A stretch of 64,000 nucleotides of DNA from Vibrio sp. YMD68 (lineage in GTDB: Bacteria; Pseudomonadota; Gammaproteobacteria; Enterobacterales; Vibrionaceae): contig NZ_CP124614.1 of NCBI RefSeq assembly GCF_029958905.1, positions 1,922,001-1,986,000 of the forward strand, in the 5' to 3' direction. The stretch's first letter is position 1, and every line of letters starts with the position of its first letter. A program made the translations under genes and the position numbers. The notes below the pieces were generated by a model. It worked only from the letters and a program-made list of their open reading frames with translations. It did not search any database and was not told the DNA's origin. Shown one piece after another: positions 20,145-29,365 of this stretch.

Positions 20145-20840
20145 TTATTTCCAGATGGAGTTCACTTCATCTTCCGTAAGATAACGATATTCACCCAGCT
20201 CTAGGCTTTCATCCATCTCTATATCTCCGATTTTCTCGCGATGCAGTGCTTCCACCTTGTTACCAAGCGCTGCAAACATTCGTTTAACTTGGTGATATTT
20301 ACCTTCATGGATGGTTAGCAACACTTCCTTTTCCGCTCGCACATCGAGTTCAGCAGGTAGCGTTAATCCAGTTTCACTTTTCAGCTGAATACCTTGTTTG
20401 AATTTTTCTGCATAGTCATCTTCAACAGGCTCCGCTAGCCAAACACGGTAAGTTTTTTGGCACTTGTGCTTCGGCGAGGTGATTCGATGAGACCACTGTC
20501 CATCATCGGTGATCAGAACCAATCCTGTCGTATCGACATCCAAACGACCAGCAAAGTGAAGCTCGTCCATTTTAATTTCATCGATCAGTTCAAACGCAGT
20601 TGGGTTCGCACCATCTTCGTGTGAGCACACAAACCCTTCCGGCTTGTAAAGCATGATGTAACGAGGCCCAGATAACTTAAGCTGGTTGCCCTGCCATTCA
20701 ACCACAGACTCTTCCGTCACATGTGACGCAGCTCTTTTTTCCATCTCACCATCAACCATCACTTTTTTTGAACGTAGGATCTGGTGAGCTTCTTTTCTGG
20801 TAACACCTAAAGTGTCACATAAAAATTTATCTAAACGCAT
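20145..20840 (-). CDS. rsuA: 16S rRNA pseudouridine(516) synthase RsuA
   Basis: This 231-residue protein has an N-terminal S4 RNA-binding domain (MRLDKFLCDTLGVTRKEAHQ) and an RsuA-type catalytic domain. The catalytic aspartate is in HFAGRLDVDTTGLVLITDDG, and KYHQVKRMFAALGNKVEALHR is the second family block. It isomerises U516 of 16S rRNA in small-subunit precursors. Its position next to bcr and near radD and rplY matches the enterobacterial arrangement, which supports RsuA rather than RluE/RluF. Confidence 0.93.
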   Translation of the reverse strand: MRLDKFLCDTLGVTRKEAHQILRSKKVMVDGEMEKRAASHVTEESVVEWQGNQLKLSGPRYIMLYKPEGFVCSHEDGANPTAFELIDEIKMDELHFAGRLDVDTTGLVLITDDGQWSHRITSPKHKCQKTYRVWLAEPVEDDYAEKFKQGIQLKSETGLTLPAELDVRAEKEVLLTIHEGKYHQVKRMFAALGNKVEALHREKIGDIEMDESLELGEYRYLTEDEVNSIWK

Positions 20841-20915
20841 GTTGGCCTCATTTGAGCGAAATCGCGCGCAGTATACATGGAATTCGTACCACAGTGAGTA
20901 TCGGCCGAAAATTTA

Positions 20916-21821
20916 TTACCCTTCTGCCCATGCTTTTCTTACGATATCCCGCAGCCATTTGTTCGCGGGGTTATTGCTGACTTTCTTTGGCCAGTGCAGC
21001 CAGACCGTAATATTGTTAATTTCAAACGGAATCGGAAGAATGTCTATAGGCAGTGTCTTTTGTAGATCTTGTGCTAATCGTTTGGGGCAAATACCTAGTG
21101 CATCGCTGCTCGCCAAAGTATGTACCATCGAATAGAGCGAATTATGTTCACTATGTGTCTTACGCTGAGGTAGAGCCCGCTTTGCAAGCGTATCTGCTGC
21201 CCTATGACTCCAACGGCGTAAATTGAGCTTGGCGTGTGACTCTGCCATGTAATCTTCAAACCCCAAAGGCAGCTTCACTCTTGGGTGCTCCTTTCTCGCT
21301 ACACAACAAATTTCCTCTTCATAGATCATTTCAGAATTTATACCCGCCAAACTTGGCAATACATAATCCAATGCTAAATCAACTTCTCCACTCATCAACA
21401 AGTCGTAGATCTGTTCATCTTCCGCAGGAAGAGCAATACAAATAATTTGGCAATTCGTATCATTCTCTTTATCTAATCGAGCTGCAAAGACTGGCATATA
21501 GATGTCTGGTACTAAAACCTGAAAAGTACGTTTCGACTCATAAGGATCAAATTTTTCATAGCTCGATAAGCTCTGTTCAATGTCCATATAAGGAGCGGCG
21601 ATTTGCTTATAGAAATCATGTGCGACAAATGTCGGCTCAACCCCTATATTTGTTCGCTGGAATAGTGTTTCAGACAGCTGTGTATTTAACCGTTTAATTG
21701 CGTGACTCACCGCTGATGGGGTTAGGTCTAATGCTTCTGCTGATTGCGAATAAGAGTGAGTTTTATAAACGCTAAGAAACACTCGTAATAGATTAAAATC
21801 AAAATGGTTACTTTTTGGCAT
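20916..21821 (-). CDS. LysR-family transcriptional regulator
   Basis: About 301 residues from the ATG at 21821 (AAGGG about 10 nt upstream); a TTG at 21842 is less likely. The N-terminal winged HTH reads FDFNLLRVFLSVYKTHSYSQ then LTPSAVSHAIKRLN, and an effector-binding domain follows from about 90. It resembles the NahR/LeuO-like LysR subgroup, whose first residues are FDLNLL-like. The target is unknown; the alkylsulfatase gene upstream on the same strand is a candidate but a terminator separates them, so this gene has its own promoter. Confidence 0.88.
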   Translation of the reverse strand: MPKSNHFDFNLLRVFLSVYKTHSYSQSAEALDLTPSAVSHAIKRLNTQLSETLFQRTNIGVEPTFVAHDFYKQIAAPYMDIEQSLSSYEKFDPYESKRTFQVLVPDIYMPVFAARLDKENDTNCQIICIALPAEDEQIYDLLMSGEVDLALDYVLPSLAGINSEMIYEEEICCVARKEHPRVKLPLGFEDYMAESHAKLNLRRWSHRAADTLAKRALPQRKTHSEHNSLYSMVHTLASSDALGICPKRLAQDLQKTLPIDILPIPFEINNITVWLHWPKKVSNNPANKWLRDIVRKAWAEG

Positions 21822-21885
21822 CGAACCATAACCCTTAGTCAAATACGATGGAATTCAATGTATCACCAAAGTACGGTAACAACAA

Positions 21886-21915
21886 AAAAGCCTCGGGATA
21901 CCCTCCGAGGCTTAA
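21886..21915 (-). terminator. Terminator of the alkylsulfatase operon
   Basis: The stem AAGCCTCGG (21888-21896) with CCGAGGCTT (21905-21913) is followed on the minus strand by TTTTT. It lies about 90 bp after the sulfatase stop, beyond a three-copy 15-bp repeat. Confidence 0.85.
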
Positions 21916-21932
21916 CACTGTGCTCTTAGCGC

Positions 21933-21976
21933 TTACTTAACGTTTGATTACTTAACGTTTGATTACTTAACGTTTG
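21933..21976. repeat. Three tandem copies of a 15-bp unit downstream of the alkylsulfatase stop
   Basis: TTACTTAACGTTTGA starts at 21933, 21948 and 21963. On the minus strand each copy contains GTT AAG TAA, an in-frame-looking end 'V-K-stop', so the repeat may be a multiplied former C-terminal end of the upstream gene. Confidence 0.9.
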
Positions 21977-22001
21977 CTGGCTGCACGCCAATTAACTTCA
22001 A

Positions 22002-24056
22002 TTAACGGTTAACTGGTGATACGCCCGTCTTTGACTTACCAAAGCTGTACTCTGAGTGGTCTTGTGGCAACGCCATTTTGAACCAGAACTTAAAGTCATC
22101 GAGGTAACCCGTTAGCTGGCCAACTTTACTCAAATCACCTTTCACTGTTGCTTTACCGTCTTTAAGAAGCTCTTGCAATGTTGTTTGCTGTAGCAGCATC
22201 AAAGTGATGTCTGAACGGTTAATGGTTAGCGTAAAGTCTGGGTTAGGAACATCGAAACCTTCGATATTACTTACACGACCATTTGACGCTTCAATAGCGT
22301 ATTTTGCATCTTCATCAGGAATCACTAGGTTTGCATTCATTACGAACCCATCCATTGCTGCTTGTGGGCCATTAAATCGAACGCCCATGAAGTTTAAGAA
22401 GTCACGAGTCGGCATCGCCTGAATCAAATCCGGTGTAACCGCTTTAGTCGATTGAACTTCGACAATACCGTTACGCAGTTCTGATGCTCCAGCAAGGAAC
22501 ACGTTACGCTCACCTGAAGATTCAGATTGGTAACCTAACTGCTCAAAACAGTCCGCTTGTAAATAACGTGCTTGCATATTTTCTGGATTAGCAAAGACAA
22601 CATTGTTAACAACGGTCGCACACCAACGGAACTCGCCACTTTCGAATGCCTTTTTACCTTCCGCAAGAATCGCCTCTTCACCCATCATCTCCGTATACTT
22701 AGTTGCTTGGTCAACAGAGTTTAAGTGCAGTAAAGTTGCTGGATTCATATCAAAGTAACCGATGTACTTATTGGCTACCGCTTTAGCATTACGGTGGTAT
22801 GAACCGTGGTAACCACGTGTGTACCATTGGTCAGCTAGAGGTTTTGGTACAAAGAACTCATCCTGGATATCTGTAATGCTCACACCGTGGTTAATAAGAC
22901 GCAGTGTTTCGTCATGTAAGTAACCGTACATATCACGTTGACCACGTAGGTAGTCTTGAATATTCTCGTTACCAAAACGCGGCCAACCGTGTGATGCAAA
23001 CAATAGTTCAGCTTCCCCACCAAACATATACAGTGCTTCATTGATGGAGTCAGCCCACTGCATAGTGTCACGTACGAATGCACCACGTAGTGTGTAAACA
23101 TTGTGTAGACCTGCAACTGTCGTCTCAGCGCCCCAGTATGCTTTGTACTCTGGAATGTACGTGTTCATTTCTGACGGTGCTTCAGTATCCGGTGCGTTGT
23201 GGAACACCATTTCTAGCCCATCAATAGTTAGCGTTTCTAGATCATCTTCCACTTGGTGAGTCGGTAGAATCAATGATAGACCACCGTTCGCAACACCTTT
23301 ACCAATAGCGGCATCAACTTGACCTTTTGCGCTTTTCTCGAGTGTATTGCCGTATTGGTATACCACACGACGCGCCATCACATTACCCGCCAATACGTTT
23401 TCTGAAATCGCAAAGTCAGAGAAAGCACGAGGAGCGATAATTTGAACGTCACCAGAATCAACTTGCTCTTGAGATACTAGACCTTTTACGCCGCCGAAGT
23501 GATCACCATGAGAATGAGAGTAAACCACCGCTGTGATTGGCAACTCACGCGCTTCTTTTACATGTGCCTTAAACAGATCGTACGCTGCCGCCGCAGTTTC
23601 TGGGATAGTGAGTGGATCAAAAACAACCCAACCATTATCTGAACGAACAAAGCTCACTTGAGCCAAATCGTACCCGCGTACTTGATAGACTTTACCTGGC
23701 ATGATTTCAAATAAACCATGCTCCATATTCAGCTCTGCTTGACGCTGCATTGATGGATGGATAGTGTCGTAGTCTTCCCCTTGAAGAAGGTAGTCGTAGT
23801 TTCCTAGCTCCCATACCACGCTGCCGTTTGCATCTTTGATTTCCAAGTCATCAACACGCGCAATAAAGCCTTTCTTAGCGAGATCCCAATCTTCTTGGTC
23901 AGCAAAGGGCAGTGTTGTGCGAATCTCTTTTTGAAACTCAATCGTATGTGGTGTCGCCTCTTTTTGATCTGGCGTAAATGTAGGAAGTGATGCGCTCGCG
24001 ATAACAGAGCCAGAAACAACCGCTGTAATTAGTACGCTAAGGGTAGAAAGTTTCAT
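22002..24056 (-). CDS. Secreted alkylsulfatase, SdsA1-type metallo-beta-lactamase fold
   Basis: This 684-residue protein has a signal peptide (cut near residue 22) and a metallo-beta-lactamase domain with the binuclear zinc motif HSHGDH at 181-186. Downstream ligand segments are WGAETTVAGLHNVY and FASHGWPRFGN. A helical middle domain and a C-terminal SCP2-like domain (from about 560) complete the usual SdsA1/YjcS layout. These enzymes hydrolyse primary alkyl sulfates such as dodecyl sulfate in the periplasm. A small exported protein gene lies 31 bp upstream and is probably cotranscribed. Substrate is inferred from the family only. Confidence 0.9.
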   Translation of the reverse strand: MKLSTLSVLITAVVSGSVIASASLPTFTPDQKEATPHTIEFQKEIRTTLPFADQEDWDLAKKGFIARVDDLEIKDANGSVVWELGNYDYLLQGEDYDTIHPSMQRQAELNMEHGLFEIMPGKVYQVRGYDLAQVSFVRSDNGWVVFDPLTIPETAAAAYDLFKAHVKEARELPITAVVYSHSHGDHFGGVKGLVSQEQVDSGDVQIIAPRAFSDFAISENVLAGNVMARRVVYQYGNTLEKSAKGQVDAAIGKGVANGGLSLILPTHQVEDDLETLTIDGLEMVFHNAPDTEAPSEMNTYIPEYKAYWGAETTVAGLHNVYTLRGAFVRDTMQWADSINEALYMFGGEAELLFASHGWPRFGNENIQDYLRGQRDMYGYLHDETLRLINHGVSITDIQDEFFVPKPLADQWYTRGYHGSYHRNAKAVANKYIGYFDMNPATLLHLNSVDQATKYTEMMGEEAILAEGKKAFESGEFRWCATVVNNVVFANPENMQARYLQADCFEQLGYQSESSGERNVFLAGASELRNGIVEVQSTKAVTPDLIQAMPTRDFLNFMGVRFNGPQAAMDGFVMNANLVIPDEDAKYAIEASNGRVSNIEGFDVPNPDFTLTINRSDITLMLLQQTTLQELLKDGKATVKGDLSKVGQLTGYLDDFKFWFKMALPQDHSEYSFGKSKTGVSPVNR

Positions 24057-24087
24057 AGGAACCTCTAACTAATTGGATTAAAGTAAA

Positions 24088-24582
24088 TTAAAAAGATTGG
24101 GTCAGTAGCTGATAAAAACTTTTGGACACATCAGCTTGATAGAAAAGATTTAACGAGTCTGCTTCAGTAAAATTCAGCTCTTTTCTAACCAGTGCGGTTA
24201 GAACATCAATGTCAGTAACAATGACAGAATCAAACTCATTTTTTGGCACTTCATGGGCCAAGATCTCCACTCGCTCACCGTCACCAACAAATCGGAAGAA
24301 ATGTTGACCTGTCGCTTCAAAAATCGTCACATCAAAAATTTCTTGTTGATAATTGCTGCTTAACGCTTGAGCAAGTAAGAACTGAACAGTAACTAGGTTA
24401 TGTCGCTGATATTTAGTGAGATTCCCGTCTGCCTGGGCATGATATGTCGCGACAGCCACTTCAAATGTTCCTGCTGGCACAGCAACCAGAGCACCATCTA
24501 CCGCTCCGTCACCAAGACATGCATGTGCGATTTGAATGTTAAGCATTCCTGCCAGCACTACACCGAGAATTTTTCTTTTCAT
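24088..24582 (-). CDS. Small exported protein of unknown function, partner of the alkylsulfatase gene
   Basis: This 164-residue protein has a clear signal peptide (MKRKILGVVLAGMLNIQIAHA, cleavage before CLGDG). The mature part has no domain that I recognise. The cysteine right after the predicted cleavage site is compatible with either a lipoprotein (the lipobox would be poor, HA before C) or a free cysteine. It sits 31 bp before the sulfatase gene on the same strand, so the two products are probably made together and may meet in the periplasm. Function unknown. Confidence 0.7.
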   Translation of the reverse strand: MKRKILGVVLAGMLNIQIAHACLGDGAVDGALVAVPAGTFEVAVATYHAQADGNLTKYQRHNLVTVQFLLAQALSSNYQQEIFDVTIFEATGQHFFRFVGDGERVEILAHEVPKNEFDSVIVTDIDVLTALVRKELNFTEADSLNLFYQADVSKSFYQLLTQSF

Positions 24583-24763
24583 AAAATATCACCGACTCGT
24601 TTGTTGCTTAGAATCTTATTCCGTTCACGGTTCAAATTAAATGAGCCCAGCTGCACTTTCGATGTGAATACAATTCATATCATTAGCGATATTGTGCAAT
24701 TCCAGTCTGTGAGTCTGCTGTGTATACTAGACGACTCAATAACGATCCTTACCTTTAGTGACT

Positions 24764-26506
24764 ATGTATACCCTTCGCCCCTATCAAGCCGATTCAGTAA
24801 AAGCCGTGATTCATTATTTTCGCAAGCACTCGACGCCTTCAGTCATTGTGCTGCCCACCGGCGCTGGAAAAAGCCTAGTGATCGCAGAACTTGCTCGCCT
24901 CGCTAAAGGGCGTGTTTTGGTGCTTGCTCACGTCAAAGAGCTGGTAGAGCAAAATCACGAAAAGTATGAAGGCTATGGTTTAAAAGGGTCGATTTATGCC
25001 GCAGGGTTAGGACGAAAAGAGACCGAGCAGCAAGTCGTGTTTGCGTCGGTTCAGTCTGTGGTTCGCAATCTGGATGACTTTAAGCACCCGTTTTCACTGT
25101 TGGTTATTGATGAATGCCATCGTGTTCCCGATGACAAAAACAGCAGCTATCAAAAAGTGATTACTCATCTAAAAGATCTCAATTCAGGAATCAAAGTCCT
25201 TGGGCTAACAGCCACCCCCTACCGCCTTGGTATGGGCTGGATCTACCAATATCACACCCGAGGCCAGGTACGCAGTGAAGAACCGCGCTTCTTCCGTGAC
25301 TGCATTTTTGAACTTCCCATCCATTACTTACTGGATGAAGACTTTTTAACTCCAGCTCGAATGATGGATGCACCTGTCCTGTCTTACGATTTCTCTCAAC
25401 TAAAACCGGCCAGCACTGGACGCTATAAAGAAGCCGAGTTGGACATGGTTATTGACAAAGCAAAGCGAGCTACGCCACAAATTGTTGAGCAAATCCTCCA
25501 GTATTCAAAGGATAAAATGGGCATCATGGTTTTTGCTGCAACCGTGCGCCATGCTCAAGAAATTTTGCAACTGCTTCCCGAGGCTGAGTCAGCGATAGTC
25601 ATTGGTGACACACCGACACATGAGCGTGACGACATTATTCAGCGCTTTAAACAGCAAAAGATTAAGTATCTCGTCAATGTTTCTGTTTTAACGACCGGTT
25701 TTGATGCCCCTCACGTCGACCTCATTGCCATTTTGAGACCTACAGAATCTGTCAGCCTGTATCAGCAGATTATTGGGCGAGGATTGCGCTTATCTCCGGG
25801 AAAAAAGGAATGTTTGGTTCTCGACTACGCGGGCAACAACTACGATCTCTATCAACCTGAAGTGGGAGACCCTAAACCTGATTCAAACAGCGAAATCATT
25901 ACCATTCCCTGCCCCGCGTGCGGATTTAACAATAATTTCTGGGGCAAACTCGACAGCAACGGTTTCTTACTCGAACACTTTGGTCGACGCTGCCAAGGTT
26001 TTTTTACAGACGAAGAGAGCGGTGAACGAGAGCATTGCGGTTATCGCTTTCGAGCAAAGTATTGCAATGAATGTGGGGCAGATAACGACATAGCAGCACG
26101 CATTTGCCATGAATGTGATGCGACGTTAGTAGACCCAGACAAAAAGCTTAAGGAGGCGTTAAACTTAAAAGACGCTTTGGTCTTCGAGTGCTTAGAGATG
26201 GAACTCAATGTGCTCAAGGACATACAAGGAAAACCTCAACTCAAAGTCACCTATCGAGGAGAGAACCAAGCCCAGGTCCATGAGTTTTGGTCCCTCACCA
26301 CAAAAAAACAGAAACAAGCCTTTAAAGATCGGTTTGTTCGTCCGCACTTAGCTGACAAGCATCGACCTTTTGAAGAAGCATCGCCTGCCAAGGTCGTTGC
26401 AAATCAGCACCGATTCCGCCTACCTCAGTTTGTTATCGCACGTAAATCAGGGCGATTTTGGAAAATGAGGGACAAAATATTCGATGATGAACTTCAAAAC
26501 CGTTAA
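24764..26506 (+). CDS. radD: DEAD/DEAH-box helicase-like DNA repair protein RadD (YejH)
   Basis: About 580 residues from ATG 24764 (MYTLRPYQADSVKAV; a GTG two codons earlier is possible). It is an SF2 ATPase with Walker A LPTGAGKS (30-37), motif II DECH (116-119), LGLTATPYRLG and motif VI QQIIGRGLRLSPGK. The C-terminal part carries cysteine pairs (CPACGF, CNECGAD, CHECDA) of a zinc-binding region. It is very close to E. coli RadD throughout. RadD acts with SSB and RecA in double-strand break repair. Transcribed divergently from the sulfatase genes. Confidence 0.95.
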   Translation: MYTLRPYQADSVKAVIHYFRKHSTPSVIVLPTGAGKSLVIAELARLAKGRVLVLAHVKELVEQNHEKYEGYGLKGSIYAAGLGRKETEQQVVFASVQSVVRNLDDFKHPFSLLVIDECHRVPDDKNSSYQKVITHLKDLNSGIKVLGLTATPYRLGMGWIYQYHTRGQVRSEEPRFFRDCIFELPIHYLLDEDFLTPARMMDAPVLSYDFSQLKPASTGRYKEAELDMVIDKAKRATPQIVEQILQYSKDKMGIMVFAATVRHAQEILQLLPEAESAIVIGDTPTHERDDIIQRFKQQKIKYLVNVSVLTTGFDAPHVDLIAILRPTESVSLYQQIIGRGLRLSPGKKECLVLDYAGNNYDLYQPEVGDPKPDSNSEIITIPCPACGFNNNFWGKLDSNGFLLEHFGRRCQGFFTDEESGEREHCGYRFRAKYCNECGADNDIAARICHECDATLVDPDKKLKEALNLKDALVFECLEMELNVLKDIQGKPQLKVTYRGENQAQVHEFWSLTTKKQKQAFKDRFVRPHLADKHRPFEEASPAKVVANQHRFRLPQFVIARKSGRFWKMRDKIFDDELQNR

Positions 26507-26579
26507 GCTTGGCAAATTCACCTTCTATTCATGTTCATTGCTTTAAGGTAGTGAAGGTCGCCCCAACTCTGGATCAGTT

Positions 26580-26972
26580 ATGCTTAGTAAAACAACCATT
26601 GCTAGCGTGTCTTTGTTTTGCGCGCTTTTATTACCCAATGTCGCGATGTCAGATTCCAACACAAATGGTCATGACCTCGTTCAAGATGAGTACAAAGAAG
26701 GTGCTCGTGTCGAGTTCGATGAAGACCAAGATGAAGTGTATAAAGCGGTAAAAGAGGGTTTGATACTGCCTTTCTCTGACCTTTACGATGCCATTGAATC
26801 CCAACTGCACGGTCGTGTCATCAAAGTTGAATTAGAAGAAGACGGCGATGAATGGATCTACGAGTTAAAGTTGGTTCATAATGACAACGTAATCAAAGTA
26901 GAATACAACGCCACCACTCTAGAAATGTTAGAGATAAAGGGACGCAATCTGCAAGATGTGATCAAAAAATAA
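26580..26972 (+). CDS. Exported PepSY-domain protein
   Basis: This 130-residue protein has a signal peptide (MLSKTTIASVSLFCALLLPNVAMS) and an acidic mature part. The last 70 residues fit one PepSY-type alpha/beta unit (LILPFSDLYDAIESQLHGRV, then YELKLVHNDNVIKVEYNATT). It lies 28 bp upstream of a response regulator and sensor kinase gene pair, a common arrangement in which the small periplasmic protein is a target or modulator of the kinase. Overlapping plus-strand frames here are not coding. Confidence 0.82.
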   Translation: MLSKTTIASVSLFCALLLPNVAMSDSNTNGHDLVQDEYKEGARVEFDEDQDEVYKAVKEGLILPFSDLYDAIESQLHGRVIKVELEEDGDEWIYELKLVHNDNVIKVEYNATTLEMLEIKGRNLQDVIKK

Positions 26973-27000
26973 CAACGACAAAAACACAACCTGGTGACAT

Positions 27001-27660
27001 ATGAAAATTTTAGTGGTTGAAGACGACCCTCGTCTTGGCGAACAAATTATTGAAACACTTGAATCCGCCGATTGGGTACCCGAGCTTTCTCAAGACGGCA
27101 TCGACGCATTATACCGAGCAACATCTGAGCCGTGGGATGCGATTGTTCTCGATCTTGGCCTGCCAAAACTTGATGGTTTAACCGTTTTAAAAGGCATCCG
27201 AGATGAAAACATCAATACACCGGTTGTCATTTTAAGCGCACGAGACACCTTAAGTCAGCGCGTGGAAGGGTTAAACGCCGGTGCTGACGACTACTTAACC
27301 AAGCCCTTTGAAATGGTCGAGTTAATTGCGCGCATTCGTGCACAACTGCGCCGAGCATCAGGCAATGCATCGCCTATTCAACAGATTGGTGATCTAAGCT
27401 TAGACACACGCAGTTCCAAAGTGCTTTGGCAAGGACAAGCCGTTAGCCTGACTGCCCTTGAATATAAAGTGGTTGCCTATTTTATGCACAATTCAGATAA
27501 GGTTATTTCACGAACTGAATTGGTCGAACATATTTATAAACAAGATTTTGACCGTGACTCAAATACCGTTGAAGTCTTTATTGGACGAATCCGTAAAAAG
27601 ATTGCTCCTAAGATCATAAAAACAGTGCGTGGATTAGGCTACCAACTGAATTGTGAGTAA
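27001..27660 (+). CDS. OmpR/PhoP-family response regulator
   Basis: This 219-residue protein has a receiver domain with acidic pocket D8/D9, phosphoacceptor D51 (IVLDLGLPKLDG) and K101 (LTKPFE), then a winged-helix DNA-binding domain (ALEYKVVAYFMH to TVEVFIGRIRKKI and TVRGLGYQL). It belongs to the PhoP/QseB-like subgroup. It forms an operon with the PepSY protein before it and the kinase after it. The DNA target is unknown; the PepSY gene is the most likely regulated neighbour. Confidence 0.93.
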   Translation: MKILVVEDDPRLGEQIIETLESADWVPELSQDGIDALYRATSEPWDAIVLDLGLPKLDGLTVLKGIRDENINTPVVILSARDTLSQRVEGLNAGADDYLTKPFEMVELIARIRAQLRRASGNASPIQQIGDLSLDTRSSKVLWQGQAVSLTALEYKVVAYFMHNSDKVISRTELVEHIYKQDFDRDSNTVEVFIGRIRKKIAPKIIKTVRGLGYQLNCE

Positions 27661-27723
27661 TGATGTCAATATGTCCGCATCGGTTAACCACCTCTTTATC
27701 ACCCATGACATTAAGAGCGTATC

Positions 27724-29082
27724 GTGCCTAAGCTAGCCTCTCCATCGAAGAAAAACCTTAAAAACATCAGCCTTAAGAGCCGTTTGCTTCTCGCCGCGGC
27801 TTTTTGGCTTGGCGCGATGATTTTAGCCGCAGGCCTTGGCATTCCTAAGCTTGTTAAAGACTACCTTACTGATGATATAAAGCAGCAACTCAGCCTTGCT
27901 ATGGATGAACTCACCGCCAATATTGAAACCGATGCCAATGGCAATTTAGTGATGCTGAGCCGGCTTTCAGATCCTCGGTTTTATCAGCCTTACAGTGGTC
28001 TATACTGGACAGCCAAAACAACCGATAAGACATTGCGCTCTCGCTCCCTTTGGGACAAAAGCCTCTCATTCAAAAAGAAGCCATTAGGTCTCACGGTGAC
28101 TGGCGCAAAGAATGAAAAACTCATCTATATTTCTCGCTCTGTGTATTTGCCCGATCTCCGTGTACCCGTAACCATCACAGTCGGTGTTGATGAAGCGCCT
28201 TTAGTATCCACGGTCCAACAAATCACCAGGGAAATCTGGTTGATTTTGTCATTGCTCTTTGTGGGTATTTTGCTGTTGATCGGGATTCAAGTCAGTTGGT
28301 CACTATTGCCATTAAATAGAATGCAACGAGAATTAGTGTTACTTAGAAACGGTGAACAACAATCTTTAGGGGACAATTACCCAAAAGAAGTGTCCCCCCT
28401 TGTGTCTGATTTGAACGCCCTACTGTTTCACTATCAGGAATTACTTGAACGGGCGCGCAATCACGCGGGGAACTTATCTCATGCGCTTAAAACGCCTTTG
28501 TCTGTGCTCAAGAATGAAGTTGAAACACTACCCAAAAAAGATGCCGAGAAATTCTCACAGCCGATCCATCAGATTCAGAATCATATTGAATACCATTTAG
28601 GCCGTGCTCGAATGGCTGGTTCTATGAATATTCTGTCGGTCAAATCAAACCCAAGCGAGCGTGTTGACGCGATTTCAATGGCCTTTGATAAAGTGTATTC
28701 CCACAGAGAAATCACACTCATCAATGAACTTGATTCCGATCTTGCCGTTTCGGTAGAAACCGCCGATCTCGATGAAATGATCGGCAACCTTCTTGAAAAT
28801 GGGTACAAATGGGCGGGTAGCATTATCAGAGTTCATGCTCAAAGCGTTGATCGTAACCATGTCACTCTGATCATCGAAGATGATGGCCCAGGAATCCCTG
28901 AAGAAAAACTTGCTCTTGTTACCAAACGTGGGGTGAGGCTCGATGAAACAACGCCAGGAACAGGTCTTGGGCTTAATATAGTAAGCGAAATGGCCCACAG
29001 TTACCGAGGAAACGTCACCTTGTCTAAAAGCACCATGGGGGGCTTGAAAGCAGCCTTAACATTGAATATTTCACATCCGTAA
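27724..29082 (+). CDS. Sensor histidine kinase (PhoQ-like group)
   Basis: 452 residues from a GTG start (27724); an in-frame stop at 27712 excludes upstream starts. Layout: transmembrane helix about 20-40, periplasmic sensor about 41-170, second helix about 171-190, short HAMP, HisKA with H253 (LSHALKTPLS), and HATPase (EMIGNLLENGYKWA N-box, EDDGPGIPEE, GTGLGLNIV). It pairs with the response regulator 63 bp upstream. The periplasmic domain is acidic near 60-75 (DELTANIETDANGN), so cation or cationic peptide sensing is possible but unproven. Confidence 0.92.
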   Translation: MPKLASPSKKNLKNISLKSRLLLAAAFWLGAMILAAGLGIPKLVKDYLTDDIKQQLSLAMDELTANIETDANGNLVMLSRLSDPRFYQPYSGLYWTAKTTDKTLRSRSLWDKSLSFKKKPLGLTVTGAKNEKLIYISRSVYLPDLRVPVTITVGVDEAPLVSTVQQITREIWLILSLLFVGILLLIGIQVSWSLLPLNRMQRELVLLRNGEQQSLGDNYPKEVSPLVSDLNALLFHYQELLERARNHAGNLSHALKTPLSVLKNEVETLPKKDAEKFSQPIHQIQNHIEYHLGRARMAGSMNILSVKSNPSERVDAISMAFDKVYSHREITLINELDSDLAVSVETADLDEMIGNLLENGYKWAGSIIRVHAQSVDRNHVTLIIEDDGPGIPEEKLALVTKRGVRLDETTPGTGLGLNIVSEMAHSYRGNVTLSKSTMGGLKAALTLNISHP

Positions 29083-29274
29083 CTTGGTCTGTGTAACCAG
29101 CCTGAGGCAAAGATAAAAGACACTGGAATATGATGCCGAAACTCAAGACCAAGGCTTATGAAGCTTCAACTGAACGATATCTAATCAAACGCTGAAATTA
29201 CTCTAAGTTAACGCCTTAAAATCAAGGTAGGCTCTTGCTCGAAAACAAAGAGAATGATAGTATCCGCGCTCGTT

Positions 29275-29340
29275 TGAAAGTAACTTCGGTTACGGTTGAA
29301 TGTAAGCGCATCACAAGGTCGCATTGTGTTGTGATATTTA
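29275..29340 (+). promoter_or_regulatory. Structured leader of rplY, candidate L25 autoregulatory site
   Basis: The 5' region of rplY holds GTAAC-TTCG-GTTAC (29280-29293), a perfect stem closed by a UUCG tetraloop, and ATCACAA/TTGTGAT (29310-29316 with 29329-29335). In E. coli and relatives L25 is reported to repress its own mRNA through a leader that resembles its 5S rRNA site, so these hairpins are good candidates. Confidence 0.45.
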
Positions 29341-29365
29341 ATGTTTACTAATTGAGAGTAAAACT

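Noticed and set aside
24088..24582. Lipoprotein status of the small exported protein
   Set aside because: The residues before the cysteine (IAHA-C) fit the lipobox poorly; left open rather than called.
26509..26751. Plus-strand frame overlapping the start of the PepSY gene
   Set aside because: Out of frame with the PepSY protein, which has a clear signal peptide and domain; it is a shadow.
27001..29082. Assignment to a named system such as PhoPQ or CarRS/VprAB
   Set aside because: Sequence features fit the broad PhoP/PhoQ group only; no decisive residue or neighbour supports a specific name.
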